From Bacillota bacterium (lineage in GTDB: Bacteria; Bacillota; Clostridia; Lachnospirales; Lachnospiraceae), in contig JAEVYT010000002.1 of assembly GCA_023392615.1 (NCBI GenBank), positions 1-64,000 on the forward strand: 64,000 nt of DNA, given 5' to 3'. Shown here piece after piece: positions 26,105-35,637 of the stretch. The position numbers were made by a program, and so were the translations under genes. The notes beneath the pieces are model-generated. The model was given only the letters and a program-made list of their open reading frames with translations, made no database searches and had not been told where the DNA came from. Each line of letters starts with the position of its first letter. Positions within the stretch are counted from its first letter, which is position 1.

Positions 26105-26617
26105 ATGAATGTATTAGATTTCATCAACGAAAATATAGCATATGTAGCAATAGGTCTTGCAGTATTTTCACTGTTATTATTTGTATTTTTTATTGTTATA
26201 GCAGTTAAACAAAGAAATCTGAAAAAAAAGTACAAAAAATTTATGATGGGTGGAAACGGAGAGAACTTAGAAGGACAAATTCTATCTCGTTTTGCTGATA
26301 TCGATAATCTTAAGAATGAAGCAAAACAATTAAATCAGGAACTTAAAAAGGTTAACGATAATTTGTTAATTACATTCCAAAAAATCGGTGTTGTTAAATA
26401 CGATGCTTTTAAAGAGATGGGTGGTAAATTAAGTTTTGTTTTATGTTTACTGGATAAGAACAACAATGGTATCTTGCTAAATTCTGTACATAGCAGTAGA
26501 GAAGGTTGCTATACTTATATTAAAGAGATCATCAAGGGAGAATCTTTCCTAGAGCTTTCCGAGGATGAGAAAAAATCATTAGACCAAGCTTTAAATAGTA
26601 GTAATTTTATGGCATAA
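26105..26617 (+). CDS. DUF4446 family membrane-anchored protein
   Basis: This encodes 170 residues: one N-terminal membrane segment (about 12-36), a basic stop-transfer region, a coiled coil (about 60-85) and the DUF4446 core, here IGVVKYDAFKEMGGKLSFVLCLLDKNNNGILLNSVHSREG-like. GGGAGG precedes the ATG. The family often lies next to parAB in Clostridia and has no known function; a role at the membrane linked to segregation is only suggested by position. Confidence 0.85.
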   Translation: MNVLDFINENIAYVAIGLAVFSLLLFVFFIVIAVKQRNLKKKYKKFMMGGNGENLEGQILSRFADIDNLKNEAKQLNQELKKVNDNLLITFQKIGVVKYDAFKEMGGKLSFVLCLLDKNNNGILLNSVHSSREGCYTYIKEIIKGESFLELSEDEKKSLDQALNSSNFMA

Positions 26618-26650
26618 ATTAAAGATAAAAGACTATTGCAAAATATATAG

Positions 26651-26720
26651 GAAGAAGGATGTATTGCCTTATTAATTATTATTAATGTAATACATCCTTC
26701 TTCTTTAATTTTTATAATAT
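26651..26720 (+). terminator. Terminator between DUF4446 and adhE
   Basis: Arms GAAGAAGGATGTATT (26651-26665) and AATACATCCTTCTTC (26689-26703) pair perfectly over 15 bp and are followed by T-rich DNA on the plus strand. An outer AGACTATTGCAAAAT (about 26628) resembles the arm of the two long palindromic elements. Confidence 0.75.
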
Positions 26721-26776
26721 TTTTCATGCTTTAATAATATTACAGATACAATATCTTAAAGTTATAGTTATAATTT

Positions 26777-29407
26777 TTATATATTTGATGATTTTGGAAC
26801 ATTTCCTTTACCGTAATAAGCAAGCAAGTATAACTCTTCAAGTTCAGATACGAGAGGAAGCCTAGGATTGGCTGTTGTACACTGATCGCTAAAAGCAAGA
26901 TCTGCAAGAGCAGGTACCTTCGATAAGTAGTCTTTTTCGTCAATTCCACCAAGTTCGATTAAAGAAGCAGGAATTCCCAAGTCTTTATTTAACTCTTCTA
27001 CATTACTTGCTAACATTTCAACGGCCTCATGATTGGTTTTTGGATTTTTTCCTAATTTCTTCATCAGTTCAAATATTTTGTCGCCAACAATATAGCTCTC
27101 GTACTTAGGAAATGATGTGAACTTTGTAGGACACTCAACACCATTGTATCGAATCACGTGAGGCAGTAAGATAGCGTTTGCACAACCGTGAGCTACGTGA
27201 TACTCACCACCTAGTTTATGTGCTAAGGAGTGATTTATACCTAAGAACGCATTGGTAAAAGCCATTCCGGCTATAGTTGATGCATTATGCATCTTTTCTC
27301 GGGCCAATGGGTTTGCAGCTCCTTCCTCATAAGAAGCTTTCAAATATTTGAATACTAAATCAATTGCATGGATTGCTAAAGCATCAGTATAATCGGATGC
27401 AAGAATTGAGATATAGGATTCAATTGAGTGTGTTAATACATCCATTCCGGTCCAAGCTGTCGATTTCTTTGGTACGCTCATTACAAAATCAGGATCTATA
27501 ATTGCAACATCAGGTGTTAACTCATAGTCAGCTAATGGGTACTTCTTATTTTCTTTTTTGTCCGATATAACTGCGAAGGAGGTTACTTCAGATCCGGTTC
27601 CTGAGGTGGTTGGAATGGCAACAAATTGAGCTTTTTTACCTAATACAGGGAATTTATAGGTGCGCTTACGGATATCGAGAAACTTAAGAGACATATTCTT
27701 AAAGTCCGCCTCTGGATCTTCGTAGAAGAGCCACATACCTTTTGCTGCATCGATTGCAGAACCTCCCCCGAGAGCAATAATGACATCGGGGTGATACTTA
27801 TTCATTTCATCTACACCCTTTAATACTGTTTCAAGACTTGGATCCGGCTCAACTTGATCGAATATTTCGCAGTGCACATAATCGGTACGTTTTCTTAATT
27901 GATATAATATTTTATTTACATAACCTAACTGAGTCATGGATGGGTCAGTTACTATAAATGCTTTAGTAATGCCCGGCATTTTTGCTAAATATGCAGTTGA
28001 TCCGGATTCAAAATATATTTTACTCGGAACCTTAAACCATTGCATATTCACCCTCCTCTTAGCAACACGTTTATAATTTACTAAGTCAACAGCGGAAACA
28101 TTATGTGTGGTAGAATTGCCACCGTAGGAGCCGCAACCCAAGGTAAGGGAAGGCATGTTTGTATTATAGAGATCACCGATAGCCCCATGCGTTGATGGAG
28201 AGTTTACAAGGATTCGACCGGTTCTCATCTTCGCCGAAAAATTCTTAATTACATTTTCATCGGAAGAGTGTATAACCGAGGAATGACCAAGTCCGCCAAG
28301 TTCAACCATCTTTTCACAGAGTTCTAGACCTTTCTCCGAATTTGCTGCTTTTATAATCGCAAGCACAGGAGATAATTTTTCTTTGCTCAGTGGATACTCC
28401 GGCCCAACGCCTTCTAATTCAGTACATAGTATCTTAGTTTGAGCAGGAATTTCTATACCAGCCAATGCAGCAATTTTTACTGGAGGTTGACCTACGATAG
28501 CAGGATTAACTGCTCCGGTTTTCTCATTTATTACGACTGGCTCTAATAATTTAATCTGTTCCTTAGTTGCAAAATAGCAACCGGCTTTCTTCATTAATTC
28601 AATCACTTCCTTATAAACAGGGGCTTCAATAATAGCGGCTTGCTCTGAAGCACAAATCATACCATTATCAAAAGATTTAGAAAGTACTAAATCATTCACC
28701 GCACGCTTTAGGTTAGCGGTTTTTTCAATAAAACAAGGTACATTACCTGGCCCTACACCAAGAGCTGGCTTACCACAGGAATAGGCTTGTTTCACCATTC
28801 CCGAACCACCAGTTGCTAAAATCATAGATACATCAGGGTGGTTCATTAATTCTCTGGTCGCATCAATGGAGGGATATTCGATCCATTGAATACAATTCTT
28901 TGGAGCACCCGCTTTTAACGCTGCTTCATATAATGTCCTAGCTGCTTCCCTAGAACACTGCTGTGAACTTGGATGAAATCCGAATATAATTGGATTTCTT
29001 GTTTTTATGCAGGTTAGGCATTTGAACATAGTAGTAGAGGTTGGATTAGTAACGGGAGTAACACCAGCTACAATTCCGACAGGTTCAGCTACAATCATGT
29101 AGTCCTCTTCATCATTATCTTCAATTATACCAACAGTTTTTTGATACTTGATGGAGTGCCATACGTATTCGGTTGCAAAGATATTTTTCGTTATTTTGTC
29201 TTCGTAAATACCTCTTCCGGTTTCTTCAACAGCCATTTTAGCGAGTACCTGTTGTTTTGATAGACCTGCTAACGCCATCTCATGAACAATATTATCAATA
29301 GTTTCCTGGTCTAGTATTAAAAAGTCTTTTAAAGCCTGTATCGCATTGGTTACCAAACTATCAACATGCTCCTTAGGAGTGGGTTGTTTCAGGTTTTCAC
29401 TGGACAT
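26777..29407 (-). CDS. adhE: Bifunctional acetaldehyde-CoA/alcohol dehydrogenase AdhE
   Basis: This reduces acetyl-CoA to acetaldehyde and then ethanol, consuming two NADH. The 876 residues hold an N-terminal CoA-acylating aldehyde dehydrogenase (nucleophile Cys252 in NGMICASEQ) and a C-terminal iron alcohol dehydrogenase with GGGSAIDAAKGM, a TTSGTGSEVT loop and the metal-binding SLAHKLGGEYHVAHGCANA. AAGGAGG lies before the ATG. It is monocistronic, with a Rex-like operator about 80 bp upstream, which fits control by NADH/NAD ratio in a fermentative anaerobe. Confidence 0.97.
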   Translation of the reverse strand: MSSENLKQPTPKEHVDSLVTNAIQALKDFLILDQETIDNIVHEMALAGLSKQQVLAKMAVEETGRGIYEDKITKNIFATEYVWHSIKYQKTVGIIEDNDEEDYMIVAEPVGIVAGVTPVTNPTSTTMFKCLTCIKTRNPIIFGFHPSSQQCSREAARTLYEAALKAGAPKNCIQWIEYPSIDATRELMNHPDVSMILATGGSGMVKQAYSCGKPALGVGPGNVPCFIEKTANLKRAVNDLVLSKSFDNGMICASEQAAIIEAPVYKEVIELMKKAGCYFATKEQIKLLEPVVINEKTGAVNPAIVGQPPVKIAALAGIEIPAQTKILCTELEGVGPEYPLSKEKLSPVLAIIKAANSEKGLELCEKMVELGGLGHSSVIHSSDENVIKNFSAKMRTGRILVNSPSTHGAIGDLYNTNMPSLTLGCGSYGGNSTTHNVSAVDLVNYKRVAKRRVNMQWFKVPSKIYFESGSTAYLAKMPGITKAFIVTDPSMTQLGYVNKILYQLRKRTDYVHCEIFDQVEPDPSLETVLKGVDEMNKYHPDVIIALGGGSAIDAAKGMWLFYEDPEADFKNMSLKFLDIRKRTYKFPVLGKKAQFVAIPTTSGTGSEVTSFAVISDKKENKKYPLADYELTPDVAIIDPDFVMSVPKKSTAWTGMDVLTHSIESYISILASDYTDALAIHAIDLVFKYLKASYEEGAANPLAREKMHNASTIAGMAFTNAFLGINHSLAHKLGGEYHVAHGCANAILLPHVIRYNGVECPTKFTSFPKYESYIVGDKIFELMKKLGKNPKTNHEAVEMLASNVEELNKDLGIPASLIELGGIDEKDYLSKVPALADLAFSDQCTTANPRLPLVSELEELYLLAYYGKGNVPKSSNI

Positions 29408-29488
29408 ATTAATTCCTCCTTAGATTACTAAATATTTAACATAACCCTCATTTTTATAAGAAATCACAATTCTGTTTTGTAAATTTGA

Positions 29489-29506
29489 TTGTTAAATAAA
29501 TAACAA
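29489..29506. promoter_or_regulatory. Rex-type redox operator upstream of adhE
   Basis: TTGTTAAATAAATAACAA differs by one base from the clostridial Rex consensus TTGTTAANNNNTTAACAA, and the palindrome extends further outwards. It lies 82 bp before the adhE start. Rex-family repressors release such sites when NADH is high. Confidence 0.75.
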
Positions 29507-29883
29507 TCAAATATTTTTATCATATCTGTAAAGGAAAATAGAAAATTTACAATATTGTTAGTTGTATGAAAAAAATCAACATATCATACATAAATTTATG
29601 TGTCTAACATATAAATATATATTATTTATTCCATAATATAGAAGAAAAGTATTACAAAGTTTATAAAAAGAGATATGGAGGGCAAGTTATAAACAATTGT
29701 GCATGAATTGTAAAATTATGTGGATTATAATCAAGCTAATGATTTAGCAGGTGGATTAGTGTAATACCATACGAATCTATTGCCAGTATGAATAAAATAT
29801 GATATAAATAATTATTACATGAAATTGATATAGGGAACGTAAAATATAATGAGTTTATGCAGTAATGAATGGAAGTGATAACA
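29507..29883. other. AT-rich divergent gap between adhE and the DUF3881 gene
   Basis: Apart from a TATAAT at 29845-29850 that may belong to the DUF3881 promoter, I see only AT-rich DNA. Confidence 0.4.
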
Positions 29884-30774
29884 ATGCATAGTTTTATGAG
29901 AGCAATAGGTTTTAGCAACATTAATAATAGAATGGATTTAAATGTTCTATTTGAAGATATTATTGATCATCCCACACGGATGCGACTAATTCAGATAGGT
30001 GAGAAAGAAAATCTCACTGAGCTGACAATGGAATATGCCGAGGGGATGGGCATAACACTCCGTGGAGAGATGGATGAAAATAATAAGTTTCAAATTGAAC
30101 ATTATTTTCCGTGTCTTTATGGTCAAAATATCAGTACGAGAGAAGAAGTTGGTATTAATAAACGAGTAGATACTGAGGCATACACCGGAATGTGTGACGA
30201 TTTTCGATTGGGTGTATCGTTGATTTTTTACCTACAGAACGTGATAGAGTATTTGGAGAAGAAAAAGCACAATATGCCCATGACTACACCTTTTTCAATT
30301 ACTTTGGCGGCTTTATCTCTAGATGGGAGAATTCTACTACCGATAGAAAAGGATGAAATACAGGTACGAAACATAACTGCTGAAACGAAATATCGCAATA
30401 ATTTGATTGCTGAAGCAAAAAAGGGCAATCAGGATGCTATTGATAGTTTGACAATAGACGATATTGATACTTATGCTATGGTGTCAAGAAGAGCTAAAAA
30501 AGAAGATATCTATACAATCGTAGACACATCCTTTATTCCGTTTGGTTCAGAATCAGATAATTACAGTATTATTGCCACGATTACAGACTGTAATTTGATT
30601 ACCAACCAGGTGACTGCAGAAGAAATATATGATCTTCAGCTGATGTGCAACGATTTGAGTTTTCGTGTATGTATTAATAAAGACGATCTCCTGGGAGAGC
30701 CTGCGGTAGGAAGAAGATTTAAGGGTAATATATGGATGCAGGGTAAGATTGATTTTTCTGAAAATGAAAAATAA
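29884..30774 (+). CDS. DUF3881 family protein
   Basis: This encodes 296 residues matching the Lachnospiraceae DUF3881 family, whose members begin MHxFMRAIGFS. The start is chosen for that reason, with GGAAGTGA five bases upstream. It is soluble with no membrane segment or recognised catalytic motif. No function is known. It is a single gene between adhE and tRNA-Arg. Confidence 0.8.
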   Translation: MHSFMRAIGFSNINNRMDLNVLFEDIIDHPTRMRLIQIGEKENLTELTMEYAEGMGITLRGEMDENNKFQIEHYFPCLYGQNISTREEVGINKRVDTEAYTGMCDDFRLGVSLIFYLQNVIEYLEKKKHNMPMTTPFSITLAALSLDGRILLPIEKDEIQVRNITAETKYRNNLIAEAKKGNQDAIDSLTIDDIDTYAMVSRRAKKEDIYTIVDTSFIPFGSESDNYSIIATITDCNLITNQVTAEEIYDLQLMCNDLSFRVCINKDDLLGEPAVGRRFKGNIWMQGKIDFSENEK

Positions 30775-30796
30775 TTATTAATTTTTAGTATAAAAG

Positions 30797-30876
30797 AGCT
30801 GATAAAGGCATTTATTCCGATAAGAAACATTTTGAATGTATTTTGGAATTAATCGCATTTATCAGCTTATTTTTTA
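30797..30876 (+). terminator. Long-loop terminator after the DUF3881 gene
   Basis: Arms AGCTGATAAA (30797-30806) and TTTATCAGCT (30858-30867) are followed by TATTTTTT. Partial pairing continues inside the loop. Confidence 0.65.
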
Positions 30877-30899
30877 ACTTCAGGTTTATTATTTAATCA

Positions 30900-30928
30900 T
30901 TGACTAACCGGGTTGGAAATAGTAGAAT
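30900..30928 (+). promoter_or_regulatory. Promoter of tRNA-Arg
   Basis: TTGACT (30900-30905), 17 bp and TAGAAT (30923-30928) lie 15 bp before the tRNA. Confidence 0.65.
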
Positions 30929-30943
30929 AACTATGTTGTTTAC

Positions 30944-31017
30944 GTGCTTGTAGCTCAGCAGGATAGAGCGTCCGCCTCCTAAGCGGAAGGTCGTGGGTTC
31001 GAATCCCGTCAAGCACG
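30944..31017 (+). tRNA. tRNA-Arg (CCU)
   Basis: This is a 74-nt cloverleaf: acceptor GTGCTTG with CAAGCAC, anticodon arm TCCGC-CTCCTAA-GCGGA giving anticodon CCU, T loop GGTTCGAATCC. CCA is not encoded. Confidence 0.95.
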
Positions 31018-31051
31018 TTTTTTATATTCAATAAGATTATCCAATATTATA

Positions 31052-31120
31052 TAAAACATAAAAGATGCTGTAAATTTATTCGATGTATATTGATAAATTT
31101 GCAGCATCTTTTATGTTTTA
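31052..31120. terminator. Long hairpin after tRNA-Arg
   Basis: Arms of about 27 bp (31052-31078 and 31093-31120), sharing AACATAAAAGATGCTG, pair almost perfectly around a 14-nt loop. It can terminate tRNA-Arg; the symmetry would also stop transcription from the other side. Confidence 0.7.
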
Positions 31121-31177
31121 TACGTATAGAACTTCTAAATCTATTTATAATACCAAATGTATATTTATTTATACCAC

Positions 31178-31194
31178 TTTACATGGATTTCACA
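31178..31194 (+). promoter_or_regulatory. Candidate Pho box upstream of pstS
   Basis: TTTACA (31178-31183), 5 bp and TTCACA (31189-31194) match the spaced TTNACA repeats recognised by PhoP/PhoB in Firmicutes. Another TTTACA is at 31217-31222. Position about 100 bp before pstS, next to a PhoB/PhoR pair, supports it. Confidence 0.45.
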
Positions 31195-31290
31195 GAAACA
31201 ATACAAAACTGTGGTATTTACATGTACTTATTCATGTTAACTTATTATTGTAATCAGAGAGAACATTGTAAATTAAAAAGGAGATTTAAT

Positions 31291-32181
31291 ATGAAGAAGT
31301 TAAGAAAAATAGCAGTTTTATTTTTAACACTAGTTATGATTACAGGAGCATTAGCTGCATGCGGAAACAAAAATGAAGATTCAAGTAAATCAGATAATAA
31401 TACTACACCAGGAACAGAAGCAACTAAGGGTGCAGACAAAGACTTAAGCGGATCAATAACCTTAGCAGGATCCACATCAATGGAAAAATTGGCGAATGCA
31501 GCTGCGGAAGCATTCATGGAGAAAAATCCTAATGTACAAGTATCTGCGGAGTTCACAGGTTCCAGCGCAGGTATTGAAGCACTTTTAGCAGGATCGGTTA
31601 ATATCGGTGATTCATCCAGAAACTTAAAAGATGAAGAAAAGAGTAAAGGTGCAGTTGAGAATATTGTAGCTATTGATGGAATTGCTGTTATAACAGACAA
31701 AGCAAACAAAGTAGCAAATGTTACAAAGGATCAATTGGCAAAAATTTATAAGGGTGAAATTAAAAACTGGAATGAAGTTGGTGGAGTTGATCAACCGATC
31801 GTTGTAATCGGCAGAGAAGCAGGATCCGGAACAAGAGATGCTTTTGAAGAAATCCTTGAGATCAAGGATGCTTGTAAGTATTCTAATGAAATCAACAGTA
31901 CCGGCGGTGTTTACTCGAAAGTATTAAAAACTCCAGGAGCAATCGGATATGTATCACTTGATGTATTAGATGATACAGTAAATGCAGTTAGCGTTGATAA
32001 TATTAAACCTACTGAAGAAAATGTAAAATCAAGAACATACTTATTAAGCCGTCCTTTCGTTATGGCAACAAAAGGTGAGATTGCAAAGCAGAGTGAATTA
32101 GTTCAAGCATTCTTTGATTTTATCAAATCAGCAGATGGCCAGGCGATTGTAAAGAGTGTTGGTTTAGTAACAGTTGATTAA
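31291..32181 (+). CDS. pstS: Phosphate ABC transporter, substrate-binding lipoprotein PstS
   Basis: This captures inorganic phosphate outside the cell for the PstCAB permease. The 296 residues start with a lipoprotein signal ending LAAC (Cys24), followed by a Ser/Thr/Asp-rich linker. The mature domain has the phosphate-binding loops GSTSMEKLA, GSSAGIEALLAGSVNIGDSSR and GREAGSGTRDAFEE. AAGGAG precedes the ATG; the frame is open far upstream but only this start gives a signal peptide at the N-terminus. Confidence 0.95.
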   Translation: MKKLRKIAVLFLTLVMITGALAACGNKNEDSSKSDNNTTPGTEATKGADKDLSGSITLAGSTSMEKLANAAAEAFMEKNPNVQVSAEFTGSSAGIEALLAGSVNIGDSSRNLKDEEKSKGAVENIVAIDGIAVITDKANKVANVTKDQLAKIYKGEIKNWNEVGGVDQPIVVIGREAGSGTRDAFEEILEIKDACKYSNEINSTGGVYSKVLKTPGAIGYVSLDVLDDTVNAVSVDNIKPTEENVKSRTYLLSRPFVMATKGEIAKQSELVQAFFDFIKSADGQAIVKSVGLVTVD

Positions 32182-32204
32182 TATCTAATATAAGCATACT
32201 TAAA

Positions 32205-32234
32205 GGAAGAATTATCTAAAGAGATAATTCTTCC
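32205..32234 (+). promoter_or_regulatory. Perfect hairpin between pstS and pstC
   Basis: A 13-bp perfect stem (GGAAGAATTATCT with AGATAATTCTTCC) and a 4-nt loop are not followed by a T run. Such hairpins often protect the upstream binding-protein mRNA so that PstS is made in excess; that role is inferred. Confidence 0.6.
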
Positions 32235-32269
32235 TACAGTTGTTCTAAAGTAAATAACAAGGAGACTAT

Positions 32270-33208
32270 ATGAGCGATAAGAGCTTTTCTATTATAGGAA
32301 ATTATAAAACAAAGAACACCGTAGAACGAATCGCACATGTTATATTTGTAGCCTGCGGATTATTAGCGGTAGTTGCAGTATTTTCAATCACTTTATATAT
32401 GATTATAAGTGGTACGCCGGCTATATTTAAAGTAGGATTGAAAGATATATTATTCGGAACAGTATGGAAACCAACAGCTGCGAATCCTAGCTTTGGTATC
32501 CTTTATGTAATACTTACTTCTATCGTAGGTACAGCAATGGCAATCGCAATTGGTGTACCAATTGGACTTCTGACAGCAGTTTTTTTGGCTGAAACAGCGC
32601 CAAAGCGCCTTGCCAATATTGTTAAACCCGCAGTTGAATTACTTGCTGGGATTCCTTCTGTGGTATATGGTTTATTGGGTATTTTAATATTAAGTCCTTT
32701 GATTTATAAAATAGAAATGGCATTGTATAGAAATACACCGGATCATCAATTTACCGGAGGGTCTAATCTGATATCTGCAGTATTGGTTTTGGCCATAATG
32801 ATCCTTCCTACTGTTATTAATATCAGTGAAACAGCATTAAGAGCAGTACCAAATCATTATAAACATGCTTCTTTAGCGCTGGGGGCTTCCCATATTCAGA
32901 CTATTTTTAAAGTGATTATTCCAGCTGCAAAATCGGGTATCGTAACAGCTATCGTCTTAGGTGTCGGAAGAGCAATCGGTGAAGCGATGGCAATCAACAT
33001 GGTTGCCGGTAATGGTGTAAATATTCCACTTCCATTTAATTCAGTACGATTCCTTACGACCGCGGTTGTTAGTGAAATGGGTTATGCATCCGGGACACAT
33101 AAACAAGTATTGTTTACAATCGGTCTGATATTATTCGTATTCATTATGGCTATTAATCTTATACTCAATAAAATAATGAAGGGAGGAAAGAACGATGCCG
33201 ACAACTAA
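32270..33208 (+). CDS. pstC: Phosphate ABC transporter permease PstC
   Basis: This is one of two inner-membrane permease subunits, 312 residues with six predicted membrane segments and the inner-membrane EAA-type loop ALGASHIQTIFKVIIPAAKSGI. AAGGAG lies before the ATG. It overlaps pstA by 14 bp, indicating translational coupling. Confidence 0.95.
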   Translation: MSDKSFSIIGNYKTKNTVERIAHVIFVACGLLAVVAVFSITLYMIISGTPAIFKVGLKDILFGTVWKPTAANPSFGILYVILTSIVGTAMAIAIGVPIGLLTAVFLAETAPKRLANIVKPAVELLAGIPSVVYGLLGILILSPLIYKIEMALYRNTPDHQFTGGSNLISAVLVLAIMILPTVINISETALRAVPNHYKHASLALGASHIQTIFKVIIPAAKSGIVTAIVLGVGRAIGEAMAINMVAGNGVNIPLPFNSVRFLTTAVVSEMGYASGTHKQVLFTIGLILFVFIMAINLILNKIMKGGKNDADN

Positions 33209-34079
33209 TAGTATTTATGACAAACGTACCAGGACGTTGGATATATTAGCACATATTTTGATTTATGTATGTGCATCAGTATCGATCTTTATTCTTGCCG
33301 GAATTGTAGGATACGTATTTTATCGTGGTGTATCGGCTGTTAACTTGTCTTTTCTTACCACAGTTACGAGTAGTTTAAGACAAACATACGGAATCGCAGG
33401 TAACATAGTTAATACAATTTATATTATAGTAATAACATTACTAATATCCGTACCATTTGGTGTCGGAGCAGCAATTTACTTAAATGAATATGCAAAACCC
33501 GGAAGACTGGTGCGATTAATCGAATTTACTACAGAGACTTTAGCCGGGATTCCTTCTATTATATTTGGCTTATTCGGTTATGTATTCTTTGGAACCACAT
33601 TAGGCTTTAAATTCTCCATATTGACCGGCTCATTAACGTTAGCAATTATGGTGCTTCCACTCATTACGAGAAGTACCCAGGAAGCATTAAAGACTGTCCC
33701 TTCTAGTTATCGTAGCGGTGCCCTTGGTATCGGAGCAACAAAATGGTATATGATACGTACGATTTTAATTCCATCCGCTATGCCGGGTATTATAACAGGT
33801 ATTATCCTTTCCGTAGGGCGTATTGTAGGTGAATCTGCAGCATTATTATTCACCGCAGGGAGTGGTTATCTCCTACCGAAATTAGGTAACTATGGTGAGG
33901 GATTAATTGATAAGGTAGCACAGCCGGGAGGTACACTTACAATACAGTTATATTTATGGATGGAAAAAGCAAAGTACGAACAGGCCTTTGGTATCGCATT
34001 AGTTTTACTAATTATTGTATTTGGTATCAATATGCTTACGAAGTACTTAGCACATAAATTAAACGTGAATAAGCAATAG
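33195..34079 (+). CDS. pstA: Phosphate ABC transporter permease PstA
   Basis: This is the second permease subunit, 294 residues with six membrane segments. The conserved ETLAGIPSIIFGLFGYVFF and the EAA loop GALGIGATKWYMIRTILIPSAMPGI are present. A GGGAGG site lies inside the end of pstC. Confidence 0.95.
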   Translation: MPTTNSIYDKRTRTLDILAHILIYVCASVSIFILAGIVGYVFYRGVSAVNLSFLTTVTSSLRQTYGIAGNIVNTIYIIVITLLISVPFGVGAAIYLNEYAKPGRLVRLIEFTTETLAGIPSIIFGLFGYVFFGTTLGFKFSILTGSLTLAIMVLPLITRSTQEALKTVPSSYRSGALGIGATKWYMIRTILIPSAMPGIITGIILSVGRIVGESAALLFTAGSGYLLPKLGNYGEGLIDKVAQPGGTLTIQLYLWMEKAKYEQAFGIALVLLIIVFGINMLTKYLAHKLNVNKQ

Positions 34080-34134
34080 ACTTATATAATAAAATTCCCG
34101 GTATGCATACGCGTGGAGTTTAGATGGAGGATAT

Positions 34135-34893
34135 ATGAATAAAGATAAAATCATAACGCAAGCATTAAATTTGCACTACGGAACAAACCATGCATTAAAA
34201 AATATAGATATGAATATTAAAGAAAAATCAATAACAGCATTTATTGGTCCTTCTGGTTGCGGTAAATCAACCTTTCTAAAAACATTAAATCGAATGAATG
34301 ATTTAATTCCAAATGTTACGATCGATGGTTCTGTAATATTGGACGGAGAAAATATCTATGATAGTGGGGTTGATACTACTTTGCTTAGAAAAAAAGTAGG
34401 CATGGTATTCCAACAGCCAAACCCATTTCCTATGTCTATCTATGATAATGTAGCTTATGGCCCAAGAATTCATGGAATCAAATCAAAGGCAAAGCTAGAT
34501 AAGATCGTGGAAGAGAGTTTGATTGGTGCTGCCTTGTTCGAGGAAGTAAAGGATCGATTAAAAAAATCAGCACTAAGTTTATCCGGTGGTCAGCAGCAAA
34601 GACTCTGTATCGCTAGAGCTCTTGCAGTAGAGCCAGAGGTGTTATTAATGGATGAACCAACTTCGGCACTTGATCCTATTTCAACCTTAAAGATTGAGGA
34701 TTTGATGTCCGATCTTAAGGAAAAGTATACGGTTGCTATCGTTACCCATAACATGCAACAAGCAGCACGTATCTCAGATTATACGGCATTCTTCCTAGTT
34801 GGCGAAGTTGTAGAATTTGCAACTACCGATACGCTATTTACCAGACCTACGGATAAGAGAACAGAGGATTATATCACAGGTAGATTTGGTTGA
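34135..34893 (+). CDS. pstB: Phosphate ABC transporter ATPase PstB
   Basis: This is the 252-residue ATPase that powers phosphate import. Walker A is GPSGCGKST, the Q-loop is FQQPNPFPMS, the signature is LSGGQQQRLCIARAL, Walker B is LLMDEPTSALD and the switch histidine is in VTHNMQQ. GGAGG precedes the ATG. Confidence 0.96.
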   Translation: MNKDKIITQALNLHYGTNHALKNIDMNIKEKSITAFIGPSGCGKSTFLKTLNRMNDLIPNVTIDGSVILDGENIYDSGVDTTLLRKKVGMVFQQPNPFPMSIYDNVAYGPRIHGIKSKAKLDKIVEESLIGAALFEEVKDRLKKSALSLSGGQQQRLCIARALAVEPEVLLMDEPTSALDPISTLKIEDLMSDLKEKYTVAIVTHNMQQAARISDYTAFFLVGEVVEFATTDTLFTRPTDKRTEDYITGRFG

Positions 34894-34958
34894 TTCATTA
34901 GTCTGCTATTTGACTATAAAAGGAACATCAACTATAATTAGTATTAAGGAGGTTATTT

Positions 34959-35621
34959 ATGACCGCTAGAATGAGTTTTGAACATGAGTTACAATTACTA
35001 AAAGATAATTTGCATGAAATGGGACAAATGATTGAATCTGCAATTGAGAAAACGCTAATTGCATTTGAATCTCAAGATGAAGCCGTTGCGAATGAGATTA
35101 TTCAAGAAGATCGAACCATTAATGATATAGAAAAAACGATTGAATCCAGATGTCTTTCCCTAATATTAAAGCAACAACCGGTTGCAAGAGACCTAAGGGT
35201 AGTAACAACCGCTCTTAAAGTAGTTACGGATATGGAACGTATTGGTGATCATGCGGCTGATATTGCTGAGCTTATCATTCGCGAAAAAAGAGAACCGTTA
35301 TTTAATCTGGTACAGCATATTCCTGAAATGGGAAAAGCAGCAAAGCAGATGGTACATGATGCAGTTCATGCGTTTACAAGTCTTGATACAGAGAAAGCGA
35401 AAGAAATCGCTAAAAAGGATGATATCGTAGATGATCTTTTTGATAAAGTAAAGGAAGAAGTTGCATTGTTACTTCGTGCTTCGAATGAACACGTTGATCA
35501 ATGTGTAGACATATTAATGATAGCAAAATATTTTGAACGTATTGGTGACCACGCCGTAAACATCTGTGAATGGACCGAATTTAATGAAACAGGATCCGTA
35601 AATAATATCAGAATATTATAA
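34959..35621 (+). CDS. phoU: Phosphate signalling protein PhoU
   Basis: This is a 220-residue helical protein with two PhoU repeats, each with the metal-binding E/DxxxD-type motif (ERIGDHAADIAEL and ERIGDHAVNICEW). PhoU links PstB activity to the PhoR kinase and keeps the regulon off when phosphate is plentiful. TAAGGAGG precedes the ATG. The regulator gene follows after 16 bp. Confidence 0.95.
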   Translation: MTARMSFEHELQLLKDNLHEMGQMIESAIEKTLIAFESQDEAVANEIIQEDRTINDIEKTIESRCLSLILKQQPVARDLRVVTTALKVVTDMERIGDHAADIAELIIREKREPLFNLVQHIPEMGKAAKQMVHDAVHAFTSLDTEKAKEIAKKDDIVDDLFDKVKEEVALLLRASNEHVDQCVDILMIAKYFERIGDHAVNICEWTEFNETGSVNNIRIL

Positions 35622-35637
35622 AATGGGGGGATTCCAT

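Noticed and set aside
26740..26952. Minus-strand frame inside the 3' end of adhE
   Set aside because: It is in another frame of a full-length, well-conserved adhE and has an AT-derived, hydrophobic composition.
29821..29850. Promoter TTGATA to TATAAT before the DUF3881 gene
   Set aside because: The spacer is only 14 bp, too short for a standard sigma-A promoter, so only the -10 box is mentioned.
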